Shown: positions 11,256 through 21,311 of the stretch, one piece after another
Layout of the letters: every line of letters starts with the position of its first letter
Numbering within the stretch: position 1 is the first letter of the stretch
Origin: Brasenia schreberi
Taxonomy: Eukaryota > Streptophyta > Magnoliopsida > Nymphaeales > Cabombaceae
Assembly: GCA_036023115.1 (NCBI GenBank)
Contig: JAYKKT010000059.1
Span: forward strand, 6,837,501 to 6,901,500
Reading direction: 5' to 3'
Length of the DNA: 64,000 nucleotides
Made by a program: the position numbers and the translations under genes
The notes under the pieces: generated by a model
The model's input: only the letters and a program-made list of their open reading frames with translations
Told to the model about the DNA's origin: nothing
The model's database searches: none

Positions 11256-11834
11256 TATATTAAAAAAAAATATTGAAATCAATGGTTTCGGAAAACTATG
11301 GCGAGAAAACCAACAGTTTTCCAAAATCGCTAATGGTTTCCGAAAATCGCCTCGGGGTTCGTAGACAAAAGACAAAATTGCCCCTGTCCGATTTTGGATA
11401 TTATGTAGTTGTCACTAGGCAAAATTACCCTTTTGTCTAGATATTTTTGGGTAAAAAGACTGGTTTGCCCTTTTATAGCGAAAAGTCAGTTTTACCCTTT
11501 GGTTGTTTATGAAATTTACTAAATATCGAGGCTACCATTTTACTATTTTATCCATCTCGGTTTGAATAATTTCAACTCTACCACTCAGTCAAAAGACATG
11601 TTTACCCCTATTTCTTTTGAAAAATTTCATATTCGCCCTAAGGGTTAAAATCATAATTTTAACCCGATCAGTTGCAAATTTTACAAGAATACCAAATAGT
11701 AATTTTATAAGTTTGTCCTCGTGATTTTATAAAATTACAAAAGAGGACAAATAGATAAAATTATTGTTTTATCCCTTGGTATTCTTTTTAGGGGCACAGA
11801 GGTAGAGAACCCCTTAAAAACTTTTCAAGTTTAT

Positions 11835-12660
11835 TTGCTACATATCATGCATCACTTTAACATGTCGTTTGCTATGTGTGCCTTTGTTTTTGTTTCCTTT
11901 TTAGATCTCCTGATTGTTATTTTTGCCAAACACTTAAAAATGAGTTCTAGGATATGTGTGGTCGAATTGGCAAAAACAGAAAAGTTGAACGGTTTGAACT
12001 TCCATATATGGAAGAGAAGAATTCTCTTGGCTTTAACACTAGATGGTGTAGAGTATGTCTTAAAGGAAATAGTGCATCCTCCACTGCCAGACGCAAGTCA
12101 GCAACAATTAAAAATGTATAAAACATTTCTAAAGGATGATACCATAGAAAGAACAATCATGTTAACTTACATGGAGGATGATCTGATTAGGGTTTTTGAA
12201 GAATTTGACACCGCAAAAGAGTTGTTTGACTCATTAACAGCTAAGTATGATACAACTGTAAAATTACATGTGCAGTTGCTACTATAGAAATACAACTCCT
12301 TCATAATGAAAGAAGGAGAAAATGTAGTAGAGCATGTAAATCACATGCTAGTGATGGCTAGAGACTTAGCCGTAGCAAAATCAGTCATCCCCGAACCGAT
12401 GCAAATATCAACTATACTGAACATCCTTCCTCTATTATGGAACATGGTCACCACTGCCCTAAGACTAGGGTCAGGAATCAACCTTTTCGAGTTACCCCTA
12501 AAGTTAGCAATAAAGCAAGAACATATGCTCAAAAATAAAAAGGAAAAATTGTTAGTGGTCTAGGATGAATTAGCGTCTAGCTCTAAGTCCAACCAGAAAA
12601 AGAAACCAAATAAAAGGTTTGGCAAGAATAACAAGAAAGGCGATCAAAGTTTTAAGAAAT
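11835..12660 (+). pseudogene. Copia A gag
   Basis: Structural capsid protein of a copia element. An N-terminal segment (from 11941, MSSRICVVEL..KLNGLNFHIWK) and the UBN2-type gag region follow, with a stop at 12285-12287. Element B has CAG there, so this is a Gln-to-stop change. The frame resumes at 12306 (MKEGENVVEHVNHML) and ends at 12563. The zinc knuckle near 12675-12720 is degenerate: CFNYEKMRH has lost the second Cys and is followed by a stop. Confidence 0.85.
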
Positions 12661-12778
12661 TGTAAGAAGCCGCTTCTCAGATAAGTGTTTCAACTATGAA
12701 AAGATGAGACACTAAAAAAGGTATTATCGCAATAAGAAAGGTGAAGGAAACAACCCACAACGTGAACAGTCGGAGAAG

Positions 12779-14330
12779 CAGGATATAATCTATGTGATTT
12801 TAGAATGCTTATATCTGGAACGCCCAATGACAAGTTGATTGATAGACTCTAGAGCTACAAGATACATCTCGAAAACTAAGGAAGGGATAATGGACTTGAA
12901 AGAATACCAACCTTGAGAACATCATGTGTATATGGGAAACAATACTTTCTTAGATGTTCTGGGTATTGGATCCTTCTGGATATTTGTACAAGGCAAACCA
13001 ATTGTACTGACCGATGTGTTAATTGTGTCATCTATAAGGTGTAATCTAGTCTTAATCCTTACTTAGTTAAGAAGGGTTTTGAAGTTAGCATTATACCTAA
13101 CAAGGTGACTGTGGCAAACATGGAAGAATCTTGTTCTTAGGGGAATTTGATGTAGAACAAGGACTGTTCAAATTATCAAATAATGAAAGTCATCCATCTT
13201 CTGCTTATATTGAGAGTGCCTTTACTGTTGATGTGAATATGTGGCATAAACGCCTAGGACATATAAGTCTGGAAAAGTTGAGGAAATTATCCAACTTTGA
13301 CTTATTGCCTGGATTTGAGGAAAAGACTTTCAACAAGTGTGAAGCTTGTATACAAGGAAAAATGACAAGGAAAGTCTTCCAAGGAAATAACAAGGACAAT
13401 AACCCTGTTGGAAATTATTCACACAGATTTATGTGGACCTTTTAGAGTAAAGACACATCAGGGTAAGGGTTATTTTATAACCTTTATCGATGATTATATC
13501 TCTTGACACATAAGTCAGAAGCACTTGAGGGATTTAAAGAATATAAGGAAAAAGTGGAAAATCAATTAGGACATTTGATCAAAGTCTTAAGATCAGACAG
13601 AGGAAGTGAATATATCTCGGTAAAATTCTTGAAATTTTGCAAAGACTTTGGTATTGCTAAACAAAATACAATGCCTAGGACACCTCAACAAAATGGTGTA
13701 GCTGAGAGGTACAATCAAACCTTGCTCAATATGATAAGGTTAATGTTGATTGATGCCTCTCTTCCAAAGGTATTTTGGGGAGAAGCAGTAAGTACAACTA
13801 TTCACGTACTCAACAGAGTACCATGTAAAGTTGTATTCACTACACCCTATGAGATGTGATTTGGAAGAAAACCCAACCTAGGTCATCTCAGGAGGTGGGG
13901 ATCTATTGCACACGTGAAGATCCTTGATGAGTCTAGAGATAAGCTAGACAACAGGTCCTTGAGATGTATATCTATTGGATATCTAAAAGGTTAAAAAAGA
14001 TATCAGTTTTATCACAAGGACCACGGACTCATTGAAAGCAGAGATGTTGAATTCTTAGAGGATACTAAGAATGACATCCTGGAGAACAATGAGGAATGTG
14101 TTGATGATTTGGTAGATCTAGACCAATCATCTTTTGAACCCATAGAAGATCTTCTTAAAATTACTGATACCTTAAGTGGACATAAGAGGCTAAGAGTCAC
14201 TCCATCCTACTTAAAGGATTATCACACTTATCTTGCATAGGAAGTATATAATTCGGTAGATTTAGATGAGTTGACTGATAACTTAACTTATCAGCAAGCA
14301 ATGAACTCATTAGAAGCAACAGACTAGGAG
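12779..14330 (+). pseudogene. Copia A protease and integrase
   Basis: A DSRATRYISKTKEG peptide near 12840-12885 is the copia aspartic protease site (usually DSGATRHI). The GAG-pre-integrase zinc domain follows (WHKRLGHIS...CEACIQGK, 13240-13360). The integrase core has DLCGPF near 13420-13440, a FIDDY run before a break near 13500, LRSDRGSEY (13590-13615) and QQNGVAERYNQT (13685-13720), which together carry the D, D and E positions. A TGG-to-TGA stop lies at 13857-13859. The linker ends near 14330. Confidence 0.9.
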
Positions 14331-15817
14331 AAAGCCATGGATGAGGAAATTGAATTCATTGAGAAAAACCAAGTCTAGGAATTGGCTGATTTACCAAAAG
14401 GAAGGAAAGTTATAGGCTGTAAATGGGTTCTGAAAAAGAAATACAAGGTCGATGGTACAATCGACAAGTTTAAAGCGAGGTTGGTTGCAAAGGGTTTTTC
14501 GCAAAAAGAGGGGATAGATTATGTTGAGACATATTCTCCAGCTACAAAATTTGCATCCATACGAATAATCCTGGCAATATATGCATATTATGATTTGGAT
14601 TTATATCAGTTAGATGTAAAGACAGCTTTTCTAAATGAAGATTTAGAAAAAATCATATACATGCAGCAACCCATGTTGTTGAAGGCGAAGAAGATAAAGT
14701 ATATAGGTTGAAAACATCCCTATATGGCCTAAAACAGTCACCTTGCTAATAGTATTTGACTTTTCAAAATGCCATTGTAGAACTTGAGTTTATGGCTAAC
14801 AAACTTAATCACTGTGTATATGTTTGGAATAGTGGGAGCCACTTTGTCATCTTATCATTGTATGTTGATGACATATTGTTGACTGGAAACGACAATGAGA
14901 TGATTGTCAAAACCAAGTCATGGTTGAACTCCAAGTTCTAAATGAAGGATATGGGGGAAGCATCCTCTATCATGGGTATAAAGATCTCTTAAGATAGAGG
15001 ATCTAAACTCTTATGCCTGACTCGGGAGAGATATATTGACTATATCCTCAAGAAGTTCAAAATGGGTGACTGCAAGTCTGTAGATACACCTGTTGCAAAA
15101 GGGGTTAAATTGAGTCTGGTTGATTGTCCAGGTGAAGGAGACGATAAGCCTAATGTTCCTTATGCACAAGCTGTTAGAAGCTTGATGTATGTTATGTTGT
15201 GTACAAGGCCTGATATCAGCTTCGCTATTGGTCTTGTCAGTAGATATCGAAGTAATCTTAGATGACAGCACTAGGTAGCTGTGAAAAGGATTATAAGATA
15301 TTTGAAAGGAACAAAGGACTTGAAACTGTGTTTTCAAGTAGATGAACTGAAAGTGATAGGATACTCAGATGCTTACTTTGCTGGAAGCAAAAATGACAGC
15401 AAATCAACCTCAGGACAAATATTCTTATTTGGAGGTGGTGTTGTTTCTTGGGTATATAAGAAATAGGGTTGTGTACATACATAGAAAGTTGAGTATGTTG
15501 CTTGTTGTATGGTTGCAACAAGTGCTGTTTGGATAAGCTGCTTCATACAAGATTTGAAGTTGGAGATAACAAACGAGCTAGTGGTTATCTATTGTGATAA
15601 CAATGCAGCTATTACTCTTATTAAGAGTGGAGCAGATTATTCAAAGATCAAGCATATAAATGTAAAATACCACTATGTTCATGATATGGTTATGAGAAAA
15701 GAAATATCCATCCCATACATGCCAATGAAAGACATGTTGACAGACCCCTTAACAAAAGGCATAACAGAGGAACTCTTCTCAAAACATGTTAGAAACATGG
15801 GTTTGAGATATGTTTGA
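14331..15817 (+). pseudogene. Copia A reverse transcriptase and RNase H
   Basis: The RT opens with GCKWVLKKKYKVDGTIDKFK and KARLVAKGFSQKEGIDYVET, has QLDVKTAFLN, and carries the catalytic YVDDILLTGND with YVDD at 14861-14872. RNase H follows with GYSDAYFAG (near 15355-15385), KVEYVAC and YCDNNAAITL near 15590-15620, which hold acidic catalytic positions. Stops at 14376, 15263 and 15272 replace tryptophan codons still present in element B. The frame ends at 15815-15817. Confidence 0.92.
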
Positions 15818-15819
15818 TT

Positions 15820-15917
15820 GTTGTATAGGTAAATAACCATACAACAAATATACATTGTTGTATAGGTAAATAACCATACAACGGATGATTTGTGGTGTAG
15901 AGAAATAACCACACAAC
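15820..15917. repeat. Triple hairpin repeat in the copia A 3' UTR
   Basis: Three copies of a ~26-base unit with self-complementary ends. Two have arms GTTGTAT and ATACAAC (15820-15845 and 15857-15882); the third has GTGG and CCAC arms (about 15890-15917). All enclose an AAATAACC-like core. Only one such unit lies at the same place in minus-strand element B (near 44050-44080). Confidence 0.75.
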
Positions 15918-16018
15918 AGGTTCTGATTGTAATAGTAATCAGAAATCGACATAACTAGGAAAAAACCCTAAAAAGTGGGAGGAAAACCATTATGTCGATA
16001 CACTTGGCTCGAATGGCC

Positions 16019-16028
16019 AAGTGGGAGA
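16019..16028 (+). other. Polypurine tract of copia A
   Basis: The purine-rich AAGTGGGAGA lies directly before the TG of the 3' LTR, where plus-strand DNA synthesis is primed. The same position in element C reads AAGTGAGAGA. Confidence 0.85.
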
Positions 16029-16481
16029 TGTTACAGCATTGTGGCCATTCTCGGCTCAAGTAACAGCTGGACTGGCCATCCAATCCGTTACCTGAGGATA
16101 AGGCCAGATTGGTAATTAACGATTGTTACCGCAATTTTCGGTAACGGACGACCGTTACCAGGATTTTCAGTAACGATCATCCGTTACAAGCTCCCAGACG
16201 AGGGAAACTGCAGGCAGATAAGCATGACAAAGGAGGAGCACCTGCCTATAAAGGCAAGAATTACAGATACTCAAAACATAGTGTAGAAAAATACTGAAAA
16301 GAAAAAAAAAAGCAGAAGAGTGTATCTTCATCTGTGCGAGACTCTGCGTGGGAACCTCATATCATACAACATCCACTGCCTACTCATCAGCAAGAAGGCC
16401 ATCACAGAAATCCGATGAACAGGAGAAGGTGATCACCGGAATCCGATTAGGAGAAAGAAGGTACTTCATTCTTTCTCCACA
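16029..16481 (+). repeat. 3' LTR of copia A (453 bp)
   Basis: Begins TGTTACAG and ends CTCCACA. U3 holds five CNGTTR cores within ~150 bases, and a TATA box (TATAAA) sits between TGCC and GGCA arms near 16240. GATAG follows at 16482-16486. Confidence 0.92.
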
Positions 16482-16680
16482 GATAGAAGTCCGCACACTT
16501 TTTTGTGAGAACAAAATAGAATGAATTAGCAGAGCAACTTAGCTTAATGGACAGGGCTCTAGTTGGCAGGGTCAGATTCCTCGAGGCACTACCCCCTAGC
16601 ACAAGACAATACGCAGTGTCGACCGTAGAGCAAGGGTCCTAGCCTTGGAGGTTTATACTGGGTTGTTCCAACCCCTCAAT
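16482..16680. other. Insert between copia A and LINE right half
   Basis: About 200 bases that belong neither to the copia nor clearly to the LINE. A stretch at 16535-16585 resembles a tRNA gene head (TAGCTTAATGG like box A, GGGTCAGATTCC like box B), which might mark a SINE. The match is imperfect. Confidence 0.3.
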
Positions 16681-17740
16681 TGGCAGTTTCTCAGTTAATA
16701 TTAAATTACATGAAAGATCAACTTTAAGTCTATATTTATTTATCTTGTTAATGATGAGTTAACAAAGGATATTTAAGATGAAGTATATTTGTGTATGTTG
16801 TTTGTGGATTGGAACAATAAAAAATATTATAAAATAAATGTTTTTGAATTAGTAGGACAAAGCTAGAAATGAAGATTGATGCACATAGCATCCCTTGAAA
16901 GGAAAGTTTAAAGTACATATAGTCAAATTTTTAGAGCGATAGAAAACTTGATGGATATGCCACACATAATTAGTGTAGTTTGGTTAAAATAGATATGTGT
17001 ATTATATATTCTATGAGATGAAAAGATACAATTAAATTTGAAAGATAAATATTATAAAGCAGTTGATATGCCATTTGATGTTCATTACTAAGTAGTTAAT
17101 CGTTATGTGCAAAAGATATTTGTAGCAAAAATGAAGTGGCTAAAATAAATGTGCAGTCACACTAGGAAAGACCATATCTCTAATGAGGTTATCACTGATA
17201 CACTGGTGTGGTATCAATAAATGCAAAAATGAGAAAAAAGCGTTTAAGATGGCTCGAACATGTGAACAAGTGACTAAAAGAAAATTTTATGAAAGGTATA
17301 AAAAATCATACGGTAAATTTGTTAGAAAGGCATAAGAGTAGAGTACTACAAAGGTGTTGAAAGAAAATAATAAGAAATGATCTATCTTGCATTGAGTTTA
17401 TTGATGTGTAATAAGAATGAAGTTACTAAAATAGATGTGCTGTCACACTAGGAAAGACTATATCCCTAATGAGGTTATCACTAACATATAAATGAGAAAA
17501 TGAGCAAAAAGCGTTTAAAATGGTTCGAACATGTGAACAAGTGACAAAAAGAAAATTTTATAAAAGGTATAAAAATCATAAGATAAATATGTTAGAAAGG
17601 CAGAAGAGTAGAGTACTACAAAGGTGTTGAAAGGAAAAAATAAGAAATGATGTATCTTGTATTGAGTTAATTATTAGCATGACACAAAATCAAACTCTAT
17701 GAAAACAAGCAACATATAAAAGGAAAGACCATGCTCCTTT
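16681..17740 (+). mobile_element. RTE-type LINE, right half
   Basis: The LINE continues with SVNIKLHERSTLSLYLFIL (usually GLHQGS.LSPYLF), NDELTKDI-like and CMLFVDW at the catalytic FADD site, where the second Asp is lost. The C-terminal domain is seen as KMKWLK..CSHTRKDHISNEVI (17130 on), normally MLRWMCGHTRKDRIRNEVI. It ends near 17740 with a QATYKRKDHAPFA-like tail. Multiple stops and a 286-base tandem duplication make it inactive. Confidence 0.75.
17130..17665 (+). repeat. 286-base tandem duplication inside LINE
   Basis: The LINE C-terminal segment starting AATGAAGT at 17130 is repeated from 17416 with many small differences. It is a local duplication within the dead element. Confidence 0.85.
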
Positions 17741-18847
17741 TGCTTAGTTAAATTCTCCTCTTTCTCTCTCATCACTTCTTCGATCTCTTAACATCACGAT
17801 GCCCACACAGCTTTTCTGCAATACCCCACCTCACCGGGAATGCTCAAGATGATGGATGTCTCAGCAGCATGAAGGTAAATAACAACTTAATTAAAGAGAT
17901 TGCTAAGCAATTTATTAACTGATAATTACTCTGTTTATTTCAATAAGCTACGGCTCTGAGTGCAAAGTGGAGAGCGTTCTACTTGTGGGCGCCAGAGAGC
18001 CCTACCGGTGAACTAAGGCTCTTGGTGCAAAGTGGAGAACTATGTGGTTCTGCATCTCCGTTTCCTTCGGCATACGAAATACGCAATTATTTTCTCCATC
18101 CTCTCTTTACTTTGTTTTATTTCATTTCATTAAAAATGTTGGCTTCTAAAAACTCGATAATGATCTCTGTGGTACCTGTAAATTACTTTCGATTCCTCAC
18201 ACTAGCAATTGATCTCATTTAATCGAAGGTACCTAACATATACTCATTTAATGAGTTCTTATTACAGCGGACATTTTAGACTTCCACGCATCAGCATAGA
18301 CAAATCCATTGGGACTTACCATAACGAACGACAGCTTGTAGATCGAAAATGCATGGAATCATGTTATCTCACCATCAAAATGTGTTTTACTAGTGAAGAT
18401 CTTGGGGACGTGGTTTTTTTAAGCAATATTGTAATTAGCGTATCGGTACCTATATTGTATAAGACACCGATACGTAATAATCGGTAGAGGTATATGATAT
18501 TTATAACATTCCTTTTTAAGTACGTTACAGTCGACCTCGTCCAGTATTTTTGTTAGAAACGTAGAACGTACTCAAAGACAATGACGCCCAGGTGTAAACA
18601 AAGCGTTGTCCTAACTTTTAAATGGATGCCCTTGGTTTATGTATTAAAGTTTATATGTAGGTCCTAACATTTGTGTGTAAATACTTCGTACAGTGGGAAG
18701 AGAACATCGACAAATCCGTACGTACAAACTAGGTTGTGCAATCTTCTTCAGCCTTGAATGGTAGCTGATCATTAACCAGATTTAAAACCTTATCTTCCGT
18801 GCAAATTACGCTGCATATCCACCACTTAAATCAAAGAGTCCGACGAT
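17741..18847. promoter_or_regulatory. MYB-1 upstream region
   Basis: From about 17952 this aligns with 51587-52740 upstream of MYB-3, so it is ancestral 5' flank. Two imperfect direct repeats of GTGCAAAGTGGAGA lie at about 17960 and 18028. A ~300-base AT-rich insertion in unit III (about 52020-52290) is reduced here to remnants near 18430-18500. No clear TATA box could be assigned. The frames at 17983 and 18209 are not protein-like. Confidence 0.5.
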
Positions 18848-19027
18848 ATGGCTGAGGTCGCAGCACGTCGTCGGCAAACAGCTTTATGCGTTCTTTTATT
18901 TAATGTTTCTTGGCACTTTCTCGCCAATCAATCACGCATAATTGCTACAGAGCAGCAAATTGCTCCATTGATCGTACACTCTAGGCTAGCTTTAAAGGAA
19001 GACGTTTTGCTTGGCAAGTTAGTTCTG
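18848..19027 (+). other. Upstream in-frame ATG segment of MYB-1
   Basis: An ATG at 18848 opens a frame that runs without a stop into MYB-1 and would add 60 residues. In unit III the matching ATG (52755) opens a frame that stops well before the MYB start. R2R3-MYBs of this class begin a few residues before the GxRxGAW motif, so 19028 is the better start. The upstream ATG may act as a leader frame. Confidence 0.45.
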
Positions 19028-20634
19028 ATGGCTCAACCATCGTGCAGTCTAGGCATTCGAAGGGGCGCATGGAGCAAAGAGGAGGACGTTTTGCTTCAAA
19101 GATGCGTTGAGAAATACGGCGAAGGAAACTGGCATCTAGTTCCTTCAAGATCAGGCATAGTCAAATACTTCTCCTCCTGCTACTGACTCTTTTTTCCTTT
19201 TTTTGGCTATAAGACGGTAATGGTGGCATCAAATTTATGAATCTGTTGCGCTGAACTTATGAATTTACTTGGGACATGCCTTTACGCGTTCCTTTTTAGA
19301 GATTATGAACTTTTTCATGATTTATCAGAAACAATGATTAATATATACGAAATACACGATCCGCTAGATGTCCTCTCACAAAAATGACGAATAAAGAATG
19401 TCGGTGTTTCTGGATATTTTGTTCATGTGACAATCTTTTTTTTTGTGAGAATCCACGGGTACCGGGAAGCCCACAAACACCCTTACTGTTCCGGTTCGAG
19501 CCAGGTCTGGGAACGGGAACTGTCAAAGATTCATGTATTCTTTTTATTATTAAACCAAATTGAATAAATAATTATAGTGGTCATTTTGTTAAGTTAGAAG
19601 GGAATAAAGCAGAAATTACCTTTTTTTCCGTGCAGGTCTTCGCAGATGTCGCAGGAGTTGCAGATTGAGATGGCTCAACTACCTTAGCCCTAACATTAAA
19701 CGCGGTCACTTTTCACACGATGAAGTGGACCTCATGATCAGGATGCATAAACTTCTGGGAAACAGGTCACATCACAAAGTCCTATCAAACTATTTATGGT
19801 TCCTTAAACCATATAATAACCTGCACAATAAATCGTTTTCCATACTATTAGGATCAGCTACAGCTACGATGAAGTGGACCACTATAAGTCTCATGTTGTA
19901 TTAATGTTTAACTTGAGAAAACAATATCATATTTTACTGTTTCTGCTTACTTGGGACGTCTTCTACTAAAAACCCATAATTCATTAAAATAATATATTAA
20001 AGAACAGTAGCAGGTGTATTGTTTCGGTTACTTGAGAGGTCTTTCTCAAAAACGATAGTTCATCAAAATATTAGATTAAACGAGTCCCAGCATGTATTTG
20101 GCTTAGCAGTTTTTCCTATATATTATATGTTACCGAACTCTTGGTTCTCTTTCTTTTGAAAAGGGTAATCTGATCATGACAGACGGTCTTAAATTTTTTA
20201 ACAGGTGGTCGTTGATCGCAGGAAGATTGCCGGGAAGAACGGCCAACGACGTAAAAAATTTTTGGAATTGTCACTTGAACAAAAAGATGACTTCCCAGCC
20301 AGCAGTGAGAGATGAAACTCCGTCTCCTTCAGTAGTGCTTCCCACAAAGCACCAAGCCCGAAGATTCACAGATGTGGTACCCCATTTCGGCACCTTCTCT
20401 TCTTTTCTCATTTCATCACCAAAACCACAGCTTTCAAAGAATCCTCCTACAGACGCTCCTTTGATTGATCACAGCATTATGCTGTCGGGACACCAACTCT
20501 TCCGGGATCAAGGTCAAGAGAATTCATGGTTACATGAGATGCTAAACCTGGTCGGTGATGGTGAGGATTTCATCTCCATTGATAAGCCAGATTTTGACTG
20601 GGGAGACTTGGATGACGGTTTCACAGCATTATAG
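19028..20634 (+). CDS. R2R3-MYB activator, anthocyanin subgroup 6 (MYB-1, intact)
   Basis: Nuclear DNA-binding activator, expected to join a bHLH and a WD40 protein to induce late anthocyanin genes. Exons are 19028-19154, 19636-19765 and 20205-20634 (127, 130 and 430 nt), giving 228 residues. Exon 2 has the canonical 130 nt. R2 holds W15, W35 and W55; R3 has F68, W87 and W106. The bHLH-binding signature [DE]Lx2[RK]x3Lx6Lx3R fits D74 to R93 exactly, and ANDV (99-102) marks eudicot anthocyanin MYBs. KHQARRF (134-140) corresponds to the subgroup-6 KPRPRxF motif. The C-terminus is acidic ([14 protein letters not shown]). Intron 1 starts with GC; intron 2 is GT-AG. A small deletion near 20627 removed the last residues (GFIP) kept in MYB-2 and MYB-3. 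The exact target genes are inference. Confidence 0.92.
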
Positions 20635-20889
20635 ACAGTACTATCTGCAATGATAGACATTTAATTTTCCTTCAGTAAATTTCTCTCTTTGACGGGTAAT
20701 CTATCTAAAATAAATTGCCTTTAAAAAGATAAAAGTACTTTGGTAATGCTGCATTTGCTAGTGAACCCAGTCTATTCATGTGTCTTCAGCTTGCCCAAGG
20801 TACAACATTGTCTGGCTTTATTGAGGTAATTGATGGCAGATTATTTCCAAAATTAGTTGGGTCAAAGTCATTAACATCCACGAAATGAC

Positions 20890-21072
20890 ATGATTGAATG
20901 GCTTAATGTCACGAGAAAGCTGAACCCCAATGACTATTTGGCTGCCAACCCAAAGTGGAAAGAACGCGTTCACGGAAGGACCAAGTCAGACGGCCATGGA
21001 AGTCTGAACAGGGTCACGAATGCCTCCATGACCCTTGTGGTAGGTGAAAAGATATTCAAGCTACTCGCTTAA
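20890..21072 (+). CDS. Small conserved ORF downstream of MYB-1 (60 aa), unknown
   Basis: The frame starts MIEWLNVTRKLNPNDYLAAN and is open in all three MYB 3' flanks (also 33836-34024 and 54601-54789). The one length difference between copies is six bases, which keeps the frame. Amino-acid changes are scattered (K/N, V/I, H context, L/P/S), and an in-frame TAA lies six codons upstream of the ATG. It has no recognised domain, signal peptide or membrane segment. It may be a decayed exon, or simply similar because the duplication is recent. Confidence 0.3.
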   Translation: MIEWLNVTRKLNPNDYLAANPKWKERVHGRTKSDGHGSLNRVTNASMTLVVGEKIFKLLA

Positions 21073-21129
21073 CGCTTTTAACATCGTCAGTGGATGTAAC
21101 TTTTCACCATTGGAAGGTACAACTATGAT

Positions 21130-21311
21130 GAGAATGTGACATATTTGTCTTTTTTGTGTCCAGCTGGACCAAAGAAATCCAACTGATAACTACGGTTTGT
21201 TTGTCCGGTTGATGGCACACCATTTTGAGAATGTGATAAATTTGTCTTTGTTTGTGTCCAGCTGGAACAAAAGAAATCAACAGATAACTACGGTTTATTT
21301 GTTCGGTTGAT
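21130..21311. repeat. 97-base tandem repeat
   Basis: Two units beginning GAGAATGTGA at 21130 and 21227, each with a TGTCCAGCTGGA motif. Unit III has one unit (about 54850-54917); unit II has two that lie further apart (about 34080 and 34267). Confidence 0.85.

Larger units (their letters stand above)
10505..16481 (+). mobile_element. Copia element A, complete ends, inactive
   Basis: A 5977-bp Ty1/copia element with TGTTA...CA ends, LTRs on both sides and a GATAG target duplication, inserted in an RTE LINE. Order: 5' LTR (10505 to about 10850 recognisable), GC-rich insert (about 10850-11160), leader (11160-11830), gag (11835-12660), protease (about 12830-12890), integrase (13131-14200), reverse transcriptase (14380-14940), RNase H (15000-15817), hairpin-rich 3' UTR, purine tract and 3' LTR (16029-16481). 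The gag-protease-integrase-RT-RNase H order defines copia. Stops and frameshifts interrupt every domain, so it is non-autonomous. No clear initiator-Met tRNA primer site is visible after the altered 5' LTR. Confidence 0.95.
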
